This document shows, one piece after another, positions 53,801 to 62,046 of a DNA stretch of 64,000 nucleotides. This stretch comes from an uncultured Acidobacteriota bacterium. GTDB lineage: Bacteria > Acidobacteriota > Vicinamibacteria > Vicinamibacterales > CAVVIG01. Every line of letters begins with the position of its first letter. Within the stretch, counting starts at the first letter, position 1. The stretch spans positions 40,524-104,523 of the forward strand of contig CADEDC010000007.1 in NCBI GenBank assembly GCA_902825985.1, read 5' to 3'. The position numbers and the translations under genes were made by a program. A model generated the notes under the pieces. It made no database searches, was not told where the DNA came from, and saw only the letters and a program-made list of their open reading frames with translations.

Positions 53801-54684
53801 CCGGCTTCTCCGGCGACTTCGGTGACGCGACCGCCGCGCAGCTCAACACGCCCGATGGCGTCGCCATCGCTCCCGACGGCGATCTCATCGTCGCCGATTC
53901 GCACAACCATCGCGTGCGTCGTGTGGATCGCGAGACCGGCGCGATCATGACGATCGCCGGCTCCGGCGAGGATGGCTTCGCCGGCGACAACGGTCCGGCC
54001 ACCGCCGCCGAGCTCAATACGCCGAGCGCCGTCGCCGCGGCGAGCAACGGTGACATCTACGTCGCCGACACGCTGAACTACCGCGTCCGGATGATCGACC
54101 ACGCCACCGGCTTCATCTACACCATCGCCGGCACCGGCCAGGCGGGAGATCCGGTCGACGTCGGCGACGGCGGGCCGGCGGCGAACGCGACGCTGAACAT
54201 GCCGAGCGACGTCGCGATTGCGCCGAACGGCGACGTCTACATCGCCGACATGCACCACAACCGGGTCCGCCGGGTCGACGCCAAGACGCGGCTGATCACG
54301 ACGGTCGCCGGCAACGGCAAGTGGGGCTACGGCGGCGACGACGGGCTCGCCGTGCAGGCGTCGCTGGCCGGACCGGCCGGCATCACCGTCGTCCCTGAAT
54401 CGAACGACCGCGTGACGCTGTTCATCGCCGACTACTACAACGGCCACGTCCGCGCCGTCGCGCCGGACGGCATCATCCGCGAGATCTCCGACGGCGGCCG
54501 TGACGCGTTCGGTGCGCCGTCGCGGGTCGCCTATGCGCCGCAGCACGGCTGGCTGTACGTCGCCGACTCCAGCCGCGACCGCCTGGTCGTCCTCAACATG
54601 CAGCAGATCGCGCCGACGCTCGTGCCGCTGCCGGCACCGCCCGAGCCGGTGCGCGGCACGGCGCGCCGGCGGGTGACCGGATGA
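50848..54684 (+). CDS. Glycosidase-like, GT2 glycosyltransferase, membrane and NHL-propeller fusion
   Basis: A 1278-residue protein. Residues ~20-300 form a GH2/GH5-like barrel (FLVKGVTYGTF; acid/base Glu~145 in ALGNEIP; nucleophile Glu~229 in LLLAEAG). Residues ~315-560 are a GT2 domain (SVIVCAYNAADTLESNL, VNDGSRDRTG, DxD at ~399-401 in YTDADTC, AGDDVDVCWR, and a QxxRW-like QQVGYGEGERW). Hydrophobic helices lie at ~600-640, 803-846 and 891-911. An NHL propeller (~925-1260) with repeated VAIAPNGDVYIAD blades ends the chain. No signal peptide precedes the glycosidase. It is first in a seven-gene operon. It probably builds or remodels a surface glycan while the propeller senses or holds it; that is inference. 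The GTG start is modestly supported. Confidence 0.88.
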   Translation: MSIALPDVSDLRRPASPDRAAPIAADGKFLRAGAERFLVKGVTYGTFAPDGSGYQFPTRARVAQDFALMRQLGINTVRVYTPPSRDLLDEAARNHLRVMVGLPWSQHVAFLDDRKLTRTIQRDLLEQVRALGDHPALLMFALGNEIPPGIVRWHGRLRIERFLRQLYSDAKAAAPDRLFTYVNFPPTEFLDLSFFDVCAFNVYLHREADLRAYLARLQHIAGHKPLLLAEAGVDSIREGEQGQADLTAMHLRAAFEEGACGAVAFAWTDEWWRGGHDVVDWAFGLVDGSRRPKMAAAAVSRVFADAPFSPAARSAWPRVSVIVCAYNAADTLESNLASLERLNYPDYEIILVNDGSRDRTGEIGRQHPGVRLVEVPNGGLSAARNIGLSHATGTIVAYTDADTCVDPDWLTFLVQPFLTSDVVGSGGPNVVPPDDPPMAQCIARAPGGPTHVLLDDRIAEHVPGCNMAFRREALLAIRGFNPIYLRAGDDVDVCWRLQARGGKIGFAASALVWHHHRATIKAYWRQQVGYGEGERWLMAHHPEKFLDGRMLWHGRIYSPLPFVRSLWGARINAGVWGTAAFPSVYRTDVHPFAFLPHSVNWQVLAILLILAGMVVAGIGDHEWAAALLLGTGLIGLAATLQKNLSYSLRSDVSGLPGSRLWYRATVAYLHFLQPFARVWGIIRGILAPPEVALPQAEPQTSRGPTPSLREAARAMLLGAGSVAEDRFWSEQWTSSDRVLTELVDWLRRSRAVRRIEVDEGWSQDRDISILIGRWAWVDLRALVEEHASGKVLLRIGTYLRPTTVGAVTSIGLAAILIASTVAGVALRYPLAGASAALLAVATVGFAGYRIAQATAILNRGVVAVTVGRGMSALKSGPARLPLLSPSLLRVYGLRTAAVFVVALLAVGVGTVMLREAATAQIIGARKGYSGDNGPAIEAWFDTPGGVAVSPNGELFIADSNNHVIRRVDAENRNISTVVGNNSLGPGFSGDFGDATAAQLNTPDGVAIAPDGDLIVADSHNHRVRRVDRETGAIMTIAGSGEDGFAGDNGPATAAELNTPSAVAAASNGDIYVADTLNYRVRMIDHATGFIYTIAGTGQAGDPVDVGDGGPAANATLNMPSDVAIAPNGDVYIADMHHNRVRRVDAKTRLITTVAGNGKWGYGGDDGLAVQASLAGPAGITVVPESNDRVTLFIADYYNGHVRAVAPDGIIREISDGGRDAFGAPSRVAYAPQHGWLYVADSSRDRLVVLNMQQIAPTLVPLPAPPEPVRGTARRRVTG

Positions 54685-56600
54685 GCGAACCGACCCTCGA
54701 CGCGGCGCGCGATGCCGCGCCGGCGGCGGGCCGGCCCGGCGCCTGGCGGGCCGACCTCGGCACGCAGCGGCCGCTGCTGCCGTGGATGCTGGCGTTCCTG
54801 CGCCCGCATCGGGCCCGTGTCGGGCTGCTCGCCTTTCTGCTGCTGGCCCAGATCGTCCTGAGCGCGCTGCAGCCGTGGCCGCTCAAGATCGTCATCGACA
54901 ACGTGCTCAACTATCAGGAGCACCCGTTGCCGGAGCCGTTCGACCGTTGGATCGGCGGGGTCACCGGCGGCAGCATGGTCGCGATGCTGGCGCTCGTCGT
55001 CGCCGGCGGCGTCGTCCTCCAGCTGCTCTACGAGCTCGCCGCGGCCTACGGCACGAAGGTCCAGACGATGACCGGCCAGCGCATGGTCTACGACCTGCGG
55101 GCGCGCCTCTTCCAGCATCTGCAGGCGCTCGGCCTGCACCACCACATCACCACCAACACCGGCGACGCGGTCTACCGCATCGACGTCGATTCCTACGCCA
55201 TCGAGAACCTCATCATGAGCGGCATCATGCCGCTGGCGTCATCGGTGACGACACTGATCGTGATGTTCGTCATCCTGATGCGGCTCGACCTCACCGTCGC
55301 GCTGTTGTCGCTGTCGGTCGTCCCGTTCCTGTATCTCTGCCTGCGCTATTACATGAGCACCATCGTCTCGCGCAACGAGCGCGTGAAGGAGATGGAGGCG
55401 AAGCTGATCGCGCAGCTCTACGAGGTGTTCAACGCCATCCGCCTGGTGAAGAGCTACGCCCGTGAGCCGTACGAATCGAACCGCTACACCGGCTTCGGCA
55501 CCGAGGTGATGAACGCCCGGATTGCGATCACCTGGCAGGAATCGCTGTTCGGCGTCGCGGTCGGCCTGATCACCATTCTCGGCACGGCGCTGGTCGTCAT
55601 CGTCGGCGGCACGCACGTGCTGAACGGCGAGATGACGGTCGGCGAGCTGACGGTGGTCATCGCGTATCTCGGCTCGGTCTACGGCCCCCTCGCCTCGATC
55701 GCCCACACGACCGGCCGCCTGAACGGCGCGCTCGCCGGCGCCAAGCGCGTCCGCGAGATGTTCAGCATGATGCCGGAGACGGTCGACGCCCCCGATGCGC
55801 GGGAGGCCACCGCCATCGGCGGCCACATCGTCTTCGACCGGGTCCACTTCACCTATCCCAACGGCCGCGTCGTCCTCAACGACATCACGTTCGAGGCGAA
55901 GCCGGGTGAGATGGTGGCACTGGTCGGCCTCACCGGTGCCGGCAAGACGACGCTGGTCAGCCTGATCCCGCGGTTCTACGACACGACGGCCGGCCGCGTG
56001 TTGATCGACGATGTCGACGTCCGCGGCTACCGGATCCGCTCGCTGCGCGAGAAGATTGCGATCGTGCTGCAGGACCCGGTGCTGTTTGCCGGCACCATCG
56101 CCGACAACCTGCGCTACGGCCGGCTCGATGCCACCGACGCCGAGGTGCTCGAGGCGGCGCGCACGGCGCACGCCCACGATTTCGTGTCGCGCCTGCCGAA
56201 GGGCTACGACACGCCGGTGGCGGAAGCGGGCGGCGGACTGTCCGGCGGCGAGCGCCAGCGTCTGAACATCGCGCGGGCGGTGGTCAAGAACGCGCCGATC
56301 CTCATCCTCGACGAACCGACGTCGTCGCTCGACGCGATCTCGGAGGAGATCGTCTTCTCGGCGCTGAAGAGCCTGCGCCAGGGACGGACGACGATCGTCA
56401 TCGCGCACCGGCTGTCGACGGTCCGCGACGCCGACAAGATCCTGGTGCTCGACCACGGCCGCATCGTCGCCCAGGGACGGCACGACGCGCTGCTGCAGGA
56501 GAGCGAACTGTATCGGCGCATGTGCGCCCGGCTGTCGGTCGGCAAGTCGCTCGACGAGCCGGAGACCGTCGACGAACTGATCGAAGCGGCGAAGCGCTGA
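54681..56600 (+). CDS. MsbA-type ABC exporter, fused membrane and ATPase domains
   Basis: A 639-residue half-transporter with six membrane helices (~50-330) followed by an ATPase domain. Walker A is GLTGAGKTT, the signature is LSGGERQRLNIARA, Walker B is ILILDEPTSSLD and the H-loop is IVIAHRLSTV. The type is that of MsbA/lipid-linked-glycan flippases and would work as a homodimer in the inner membrane. Its ATG overlaps the previous stop by 4 nt (ATGA), and the next gene overlaps by 1 nt. In this operon it is the best candidate to move the glycan or glycolipid across the inner membrane. Confidence 0.95.
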   Translation: MSEPTLDAARDAAPAAGRPGAWRADLGTQRPLLPWMLAFLRPHRARVGLLAFLLLAQIVLSALQPWPLKIVIDNVLNYQEHPLPEPFDRWIGGVTGGSMVAMLALVVAGGVVLQLLYELAAAYGTKVQTMTGQRMVYDLRARLFQHLQALGLHHHITTNTGDAVYRIDVDSYAIENLIMSGIMPLASSVTTLIVMFVILMRLDLTVALLSLSVVPFLYLCLRYYMSTIVSRNERVKEMEAKLIAQLYEVFNAIRLVKSYAREPYESNRYTGFGTEVMNARIAITWQESLFGVAVGLITILGTALVVIVGGTHVLNGEMTVGELTVVIAYLGSVYGPLASIAHTTGRLNGALAGAKRVREMFSMMPETVDAPDAREATAIGGHIVFDRVHFTYPNGRVVLNDITFEAKPGEMVALVGLTGAGKTTLVSLIPRFYDTTAGRVLIDDVDVRGYRIRSLREKIAIVLQDPVLFAGTIADNLRYGRLDATDAEVLEAARTAHAHDFVSRLPKGYDTPVAEAGGGLSGGERQRLNIARAVVKNAPILILDEPTSSLDAISEEIVFSALKSLRQGRTTIVIAHRLSTVRDADKILVLDHGRIVAQGRHDALLQESELYRRMCARLSVGKSLDEPETVDELIEAAKR

Positions 56601-57718
56601 TGAAGATTCTGTTCGCCGGCATCATCGCCCGGTATCCGTTCGGCGGCGTGACCTGGTGCTCGCTGATGTACCTGCTCGGGCTGCGCGCCCTCGGCCACGA
56701 GGTGTTCTACATCGAAGACACCGGCGAGTGCGTCTACGACCCGATTCAGAACACCCGCGCCACCGATCCGTCATACGGCACCGCCTACATCCACGCGGCG
56801 CTCGAACCGCACGGGCTGGGCGATCGCTGGTCGTTCGTCAACTACGACGGCAGCTACCATGGCCGCAGTGCGGACGAGGTCAGGCGCTACTGCGCCGATG
56901 CCGACCTCTATGTCAATCTGTCGGGCGGCTCGTGGTTCTGGCGCGACGAGTACGCGCGGATTCCGCGCCGCGTCTTCATCGACTCGGATCCGGCCTTCAC
57001 GCAACTGGCGATCGCCAAGGGCGAGCCGTGGTACGTCGACTTCTTCACGCGTTTCAGCCACCTGTTCACCTTCGGCGCGAATGTCGGCACGCCGGCGTCG
57101 GCGATTCCGGTCGGCCGCTTCAACTGGCACAAGACGTGGCAGCCGGTGACCCTCGACGACTGGCGGACGACGCGGCCGCCGGGGCCGCAGTTCTCCACCG
57201 TCATGACGTGGCAGATCGAGAGCTTCGCCGACGTCGGCGGCAACAAGGATCAGGAGTTCGTCAAGTACATCGATCTGCCGTCGCGGACGGTCCAGCCGTT
57301 CGAGCTGGCGATCAACGGGCCGCAGGCGCTGCTGCGTCAGCACGGCTGGGGAACCCGGCCGGCGATGGAGGTCTCGCGGACGCCGGCCCTGTACCGCGAC
57401 TTCATCCAGGCGTCGCGGGCCGAGTTCGGCGTCGCCAAACATACCTACGTCGCCAGCCGCTCGGGCTGGTTCAGCGATCGCACCGCGTGTTACCTGGCCG
57501 CCGGCCGGCCGGCGGTGGTGCAGGACACCGGGTGGACGGCCCACCTGCCGTCCGGCGCCGGGCTGTTCGCCTTCTCGTCGCCGGACGAGGCCCTGGCCGG
57601 CATCGACGCCGTCAATGCCGACTACCCGCGCCACGCCCGCCGTGCCGAGGAGATCGCGCGCGAGCATTTCGACGCGGCGCGGATCCTGGCCCGCCTGCTC
57701 GACGTGGTGTCGGCGTGA
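56600..57718 (+). CDS. Glycosyltransferase-like protein, GT-B fold
   Basis: A 372-residue protein resembling CgeB/GT4-like glycosyltransferases. It has an N-terminal Rossmann start MKILFAGIIARYPFGGVTWC and a C-terminal donor-site-like run SRSGWFSDRTACYLAAGRPAVVQDTGW. The latter ends with the substrate-binding S-P-D-E loop FSSPDEALAGI. The donor sugar is unknown. Start and stop overlap neighbours by 1 and 4 nt, so it is translationally coupled inside the glycan operon. Confidence 0.8.
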   Translation: MKILFAGIIARYPFGGVTWCSLMYLLGLRALGHEVFYIEDTGECVYDPIQNTRATDPSYGTAYIHAALEPHGLGDRWSFVNYDGSYHGRSADEVRRYCADADLYVNLSGGSWFWRDEYARIPRRVFIDSDPAFTQLAIAKGEPWYVDFFTRFSHLFTFGANVGTPASAIPVGRFNWHKTWQPVTLDDWRTTRPPGPQFSTVMTWQIESFADVGGNKDQEFVKYIDLPSRTVQPFELAINGPQALLRQHGWGTRPAMEVSRTPALYRDFIQASRAEFGVAKHTYVASRSGWFSDRTACYLAAGRPAVVQDTGWTAHLPSGAGLFAFSSPDEALAGIDAVNADYPRHARRAEEIAREHFDAARILARLLDVVSA

Positions 57719-58776
57719 GCGACGCGGCCGTGCGTCCGCTGCGGATCGCACACGTTGGACCGGTCGCCACCGCCATCCCGCCGACGCGATCGAGTTCCGT
57801 CGAGACGATGACGTCGCTGCTCACCGAGGGGCTGGTGGCCGCCGGTCACGACGTGACGCTGTTTGCGACCGGTGAATCGGTCACCCGCGCGACACTGCAC
57901 GCGACGTTCGCGAAGGGCTACTGGCAGGATGGCTCGCTGTGGCCGTGGGAACTGTGCGAGATGTTCAATCTGGCGGCCGCCGTCGAACGGGCCGATGCAT
58001 TCGACATCATCCACTACGAGGCGATGTACTATCCGATGTCGCTCGCATTCTCGCGCCTGAGCCGGACGCCGGTCGTCCAGACCCTCCACCACGCGCCGAC
58101 CCCGGCCGAAGTGGCGATGTGGCTCCGCTATCCGGAGGCGCCGTTCATCGCCATCTCGCGCGAACAGGCAGCGCTGATGCGCGGCCTCCACGTCGTCGCC
58201 ACCGTCCTCCACGCCATCGACATCGATCGCTTTCCGTTCTGCGCCGAGCCGGACGACTACCTGCTGTTCCTCGGCCGGTTCACCGAAGGCAAGGGCGTGC
58301 TGCAGGCGATCGACGTCGCCCGGCGCGTCAAGTGTCGGCTGCTCCTCGCCGCCGCCGAAAACGACTATTATCGCGACCACGTGCAGGCGCAGGTGGATGG
58401 TTCGCAGATTGTCTACGCCGGGGAAGCCGACCACGCGACCAAGGTGCGGCTGTACGGCGGCGCGCGGGCCCTGCTCTATCCCGTCCAGGCACGCGAGCCG
58501 TTCGGCCTCGTGCTCGCCGAGTCGATGGCCTGCGGCACGCCGGTCGCCGCGCTGGATCGCGGCGCCGTCAACGAGATCGTCGAGGACGGCGTCACCGGCC
58601 GTGTCTTCGCGTCGCTCGACGACCTGGTCGCCGGCTTGGACGAGGTGATGGCACTGGATCGGCGGACGGTTCGCGACCGCGCGGTCCGTCGTTTCGGGGT
58701 CGCCCGGATGGTCGACGGCTACGTCTCGGCCTACCGGCACATTGTCGGAGGGGCGCGTGCACCGTCAGTCGGTTGA
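57715..58776 (+). CDS. GT4 glycosyltransferase
   Basis: A 353-residue glycosyltransferase family 4 enzyme of GT-B fold. The acceptor domain opens RIAHVGPVATAIPPTRSSSVE. The donor domain has LLFLGRFTEGKGVLQAID and the nucleotide-sugar EX7E motif in REPFGLVLAESMACGTPV, followed by DRGAVNEIVEDGVTG. The start is GTG in a 4-nt overlap with the previous stop. Together with the PIG-L deacetylase downstream, this is the same enzyme pair (GT4 plus LmbE-like) used to make bacillithiol and mycothiol, but the exporter and GT2 context points to a surface glycan. Confidence 0.92.
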   Translation: MSDAAVRPLRIAHVGPVATAIPPTRSSSVETMTSLLTEGLVAAGHDVTLFATGESVTRATLHATFAKGYWQDGSLWPWELCEMFNLAAAVERADAFDIIHYEAMYYPMSLAFSRLSRTPVVQTLHHAPTPAEVAMWLRYPEAPFIAISREQAALMRGLHVVATVLHAIDIDRFPFCAEPDDYLLFLGRFTEGKGVLQAIDVARRVKCRLLLAAAENDYYRDHVQAQVDGSQIVYAGEADHATKVRLYGGARALLYPVQAREPFGLVLAESMACGTPVAALDRGAVNEIVEDGVTGRVFASLDDLVAGLDEVMALDRRTVRDRAVRRFGVARMVDGYVSAYRHIVGGARAPSVG

Positions 58777-59581
58777 CCCCTCGCCCGTGACCGGGCTCTC
58801 AGGACAGAGCGTGCTGGTGGTGTTCGCGCACCCGGACGATGAGTCGCTCGCCTGCGGCGGCACGCTGGCACGGCTGTCGGACCTCGGCGCCCGCGTCATC
58901 CTGCTGTGCGCGACCCGTGGCGAGCGGGGCGGCGCGTCCGGGCCGGTGAAGGACGAGGCGCTGGGGCTCGAGCGGGTCGGCGAGCTGAGGGAGGCGGCGC
59001 GGATCCTCGGCATCCACGACGTCATCCTGATGGACCATCCGGACGGCGAGCTGCGGTGGGAAGACGTGCCGCTGTTCCACGCCGAGATCGTGGCGACGGT
59101 TCGTCGGTATCGGCCGGTCTGCGTGATCACGTTCGGCGCCGACGGCCTCTACTGGCACGTCGATCACATCGGTGTACACGAGCGGACCACGACCGCGCTG
59201 CGCTCCCTGGGAGATGCCGCCCCGCCGCTGTACTACGTGACGATGCCGCGCGGTGTCATGCGACCGATCTGGGAGGCCGCGATGGCGCGCGGCTGGACGG
59301 CGCCGGCCAAGGGCTTCTGGAGTCTCGTGCCGGATGCGTTCGGCCTGAGCGCAGAACCGCCGACCGTCGTCGTCGCGGTCCATGCCTGGGTGGCGCGAAA
59401 GGTGGCGGCCATTCGCTGTCACCGCACCCAGATGAGCACCGGCCATCCCTTCGATCAGCTGGCGCCCCGCGAAGCGGAACGCTGGCTCGGTGTCGAACAC
59501 TTCCATCGTGCGGCCGACGATCCGTCGCCGCTGCTCGTCCTCGAGCAGCTCGGAGAGCCGGCGCACACAGCGACGGACTGA
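58757..59581 (+). CDS. PIG-L/LmbE-type deacetylase
   Basis: A 274-residue zinc-dependent N-deacetylase. FAHPDDESLACGG holds the first zinc ligands and the catalytic Asp, and WHVDHIGVH is the third ligand region. Family members remove acetyl groups from N-acetylglucosamine linked to inositol, malate or lipid. GTG 58757 is chosen, close to a GGAGG site; it overlaps the GT4 gene by 20 nt. In the operon it probably deacetylates a GlcNAc-like residue added by the neighbouring transferases. Confidence 0.93.
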   Translation: MHRQSVDPSPVTGLSGQSVLVVFAHPDDESLACGGTLARLSDLGARVILLCATRGERGGASGPVKDEALGLERVGELREAARILGIHDVILMDHPDGELRWEDVPLFHAEIVATVRRYRPVCVITFGADGLYWHVDHIGVHERTTTALRSLGDAAPPLYYVTMPRGVMRPIWEAAMARGWTAPAKGFWSLVPDAFGLSAEPPTVVVAVHAWVARKVAAIRCHRTQMSTGHPFDQLAPREAERWLGVEHFHRAADDPSPLLVLEQLGEPAHTATD

Positions 59582-59588
59582 GGCTGCC

Positions 59589-60851
59589 ATGCGCATTGAC
59601 ACTCTGGAAATCCTGCGGTGCCCGTTCTGCGGCGGACGCCTGGAGCTGGTCGAGTCGATCTTCCACCGCCGCACCGCCGCCGAGATCGGCGACGGCGTGC
59701 TGGCGTGCGAGTGCTGCACGTTCCCGGTGGTCGACGGCATCCCGGTGATGCACCTGCAGGCAAACGCCAACGACGCCCGCGCCCATGTGGAAGACGGACG
59801 GCCGGACTTCGCGCTGCGCGCCATGGTCGGCCTCGAGCGACCAGAGGATGCCGAACGGTTCGAAGCGGCGGCGCAGTCGGAGACCTCGACGTTCCGCGAC
59901 ATCGTCGAGTCGCTCGGCCCCGGCTTCGAAGGCGGCTACTTCCTCTATCGCTTCTCGGATCCGACGTTCGTCGTCGCGCAGGCGGTCGTCGGCGCGGTCG
60001 CCGGCGCCGTGCTCGGCGGCGCCGCCGCGGGCGCCAATCGCCGCGCCATCGACGTCTGCGGCGGATCCGGCCATCTCACCCGATCGCTGCTGGAGGTGTC
60101 GTCGCCGGCGCCGGTGCTCGCCGATCTGTACTTCGCGAAGCTCTGGCTGGCGCGCCGCTTCACCGCCCCAGGATGCGAGCCCGTGTGCTGCGACGGCAAC
60201 GGGGCATTGCCGTTCGCCCGCGGCGCGTTCGGCTACGCGATGTGTTCCGACGCGTTCATGTTCATCTGGACGAAGCGGCCGTTCATCGGCGAGCTGTGCC
60301 GCCTGGTCGACGGCCCGCAGACACCCGGCACCGTGCTGGTCACCCACACGCACAATCAGCTGGTCTGGAGCCCGTCGCACGGAAATCCGTTGACACCCAA
60401 GGGTTACGCGAACCTGTTCGAGACGCGTCCGGTGCGGACCTTCGGCGAAGCGGGGCTGTTCCGCGATGTCGTCGCGGGAGGGCCGCTGGATCTGTCGCGC
60501 GTCGATGACGCCGCCACCCTCGACACCGACGCCGCCTTGACGTTGATCGCGACGCCCGACGCACGGGTCTTCGCACCCCACCCGATGACCGTGGACGCGG
60601 CGCCCCGGGGCGTCTTCCGGGTCAATCCCCTGTATCAGGCATCGACCGATGGCACGACGATGCGGTTGCGGCTGAAGTTCCCGGACGTCGACTACGAGTA
60701 CGAGTACGGGGCGTGCCGCCAGTACCTGCCGGAAGAGACGACAATCGACGTGGCGGCGCTGAAGCGGCTCGAGGCGGGGGGCGCGATTGACGAGCTCTCG
60801 GACCTCATCCGCCGTCGCGTCATCATCGATCTGCCGCGGCACTACTATTGA
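59589..60851 (+). CDS. Methyltransferase with Trm112-like zinc-ribbon N-terminus
   Basis: A 420-residue protein. The first ~60 residues are a Trm112/YcaR-like zinc ribbon (LRCPFCGG ... LACECCTFPVVDGIPVM). A methyltransferase domain follows at ~155-300 (RAIDVCGGSGHLTRSLL as motif I, DLYFAKLWLARRF near the acidic loop, and FGYAMCSDAFMFIWT). It ends with a ~150-residue tail of unknown fold. The SAM loop CGGSG is slightly degenerate from GCGTG but plausible. It may methylate the exported glycan. It follows the deacetylase by 7 bp. Confidence 0.82.
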   Translation: MRIDTLEILRCPFCGGRLELVESIFHRRTAAEIGDGVLACECCTFPVVDGIPVMHLQANANDARAHVEDGRPDFALRAMVGLERPEDAERFEAAAQSETSTFRDIVESLGPGFEGGYFLYRFSDPTFVVAQAVVGAVAGAVLGGAAAGANRRAIDVCGGSGHLTRSLLEVSSPAPVLADLYFAKLWLARRFTAPGCEPVCCDGNGALPFARGAFGYAMCSDAFMFIWTKRPFIGELCRLVDGPQTPGTVLVTHTHNQLVWSPSHGNPLTPKGYANLFETRPVRTFGEAGLFRDVVAGGPLDLSRVDDAATLDTDAALTLIATPDARVFAPHPMTVDAAPRGVFRVNPLYQASTDGTTMRLRLKFPDVDYEYEYGACRQYLPEETTIDVAALKRLEAGGAIDELSDLIRRRVIIDLPRHYY

Positions 60852-60853
60852 TC

Positions 60854-61501
60854 ATGGCCCTGCTGCGTGCCGCGAGGCTTCCCGCCGCGGTTGCGACAAT
60901 CCTCGCCGCCCTGGCGACGCCGCCGGCAGAAGCGCAGACCGATGGCTGGCTCTCGGTCGGCACCGGTATCATGGCGCGCGCGACGACGAGGGATGGCAGC
61001 GGCACCGACCTGGCGCCGATATTCATCGTCCGGCTCGGACGCGGCGGCGAAGGCTGGGGCATCCGCTACGGCTTCAACTGGTTCACCACGGACGTCGATC
61101 GCTCGCTTGGCGGGCTGTCACAGCCGTTCGGCCGCCTGCGCGTCCGCCCCGTCATGCTCGGCTACGGCTACGGCACCCGCTACCGGCGCGCGCGCTTCTC
61201 GTTCAACCTGAAGGGCGGTTATGCGTTCTCGTCGTTCGCCGTGCAGCCGACGTTCGCCGACGCCTACCGGGCGACGCTGAACACCAGCGGGGTGCGGGTC
61301 GACGCCAGCAACACGTTCGTCCTCAAGCCGGATGTCGTCGTGTGGGTCGATGTCAGCCGCAAGATCGGCCTGAACGTCGGCGCCGGCTACATGATGGCTC
61401 GGCCCCACGTCACGCTGACGAGCGCGGCCGCCGTCGACCGTCGGCGGGTCGACGCCGACATGTTCATGATCCAGGTCGGCGCCGTCTACTCGATCTTCTG
61501 A
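60854..61501 (+). CDS. Outer-membrane beta-barrel protein
   Basis: A 215-residue exported protein. The signal peptide ends near PPAEAQ (~27). The rest alternates aromatic/hydrophobic and polar residues in short strands (GWGIRYGFNWFTTD, PVMLGYGYGTRYRRARFSFNLKGGYAF, LNVGAGYMMARPHVTL). It ends MIQVGAVYSIF with the terminal Phe of outer-membrane proteins. It resembles small OmpA/OmpX-like barrels. The ATG lies 2 nt after the methyltransferase stop, so it ends the seven-gene operon and could be the outer-membrane partner of the exported glycan. Confidence 0.82.
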   Translation: MALLRAARLPAAVATILAALATPPAEAQTDGWLSVGTGIMARATTRDGSGTDLAPIFIVRLGRGGEGWGIRYGFNWFTTDVDRSLGGLSQPFGRLRVRPVMLGYGYGTRYRRARFSFNLKGGYAFSSFAVQPTFADAYRATLNTSGVRVDASNTFVLKPDVVVWVDVSRKIGLNVGAGYMMARPHVTLTSAAAVDRRRVDADMFMIQVGAVYSIF

Positions 61502-61590
61502 CGCGAGCGTTCGGGATCATCGCCTCCCGACGGATCGCGCACCGCCCCCGCGGCACGCCGGGCGAACCCCGGTGGATTATGCTGAGTTCC

Positions 61591-62046
61591 ATGAGCGAAC
61601 CGGCACGGGAGGGCTGGCCGTCCGACCACGAGCTCGACGACCTCGTCCGACGCTTCCAGGCCTGCGCCCTCGACAAACACGAGTGGACCCACACCGCCCA
61701 TCTCGCGGTCGGGGCGTATTACGTCGCCAGCTTCGGCGCCGACGACGCGCTCGCACGACTGCGATCGGGCATCCGCCAGCTCAACCTGTCGCTGGGCGGC
61801 GTCAACGACGACTCGAACGGGTATCACGAGACAATCACCGCTGCCTACGTGCGGCTGATCGCGCGGGCAGGCGGCGACGGATCGGCCGCGGCGATTCGCC
61901 GGTTGCTCGCCGGTCGGATCGCGGCGAGAGACATCCTGCTGGACTTCTACTCGAAAGACCGGCTGAACTCGGTCGCGGCCCGGCGCAGCTGGCTGGAACC
62001 CGATCTGGCGCCTTTCGACGGTTCGACGCTCACCCCCGCCGGTTGA
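61591..62046 (+). CDS. Conserved hypothetical protein
   Basis: A 151-residue cytosolic protein with conserved-looking segments FQACALDKHEWTHTAHLAVGAYYV and NGYHETITAAYVRLIARA, plus LLDFYSKDRLNS. I recall similar WTH-AHL proteins of unknown function. The His-rich WTHTAH could bind a metal, but that is speculation. ATG 61591 is used; ATG 61579 would add MLSS. It overlaps the end of the truncated-haemoglobin gene on the other strand by 17 bp. Confidence 0.7.
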   Translation: MSEPAREGWPSDHELDDLVRRFQACALDKHEWTHTAHLAVGAYYVASFGADDALARLRSGIRQLNLSLGGVNDDSNGYHETITAAYVRLIARAGGDGSAAAIRRLLAGRIAARDILLDFYSKDRLNSVAARRSWLEPDLAPFDGSTLTPAG

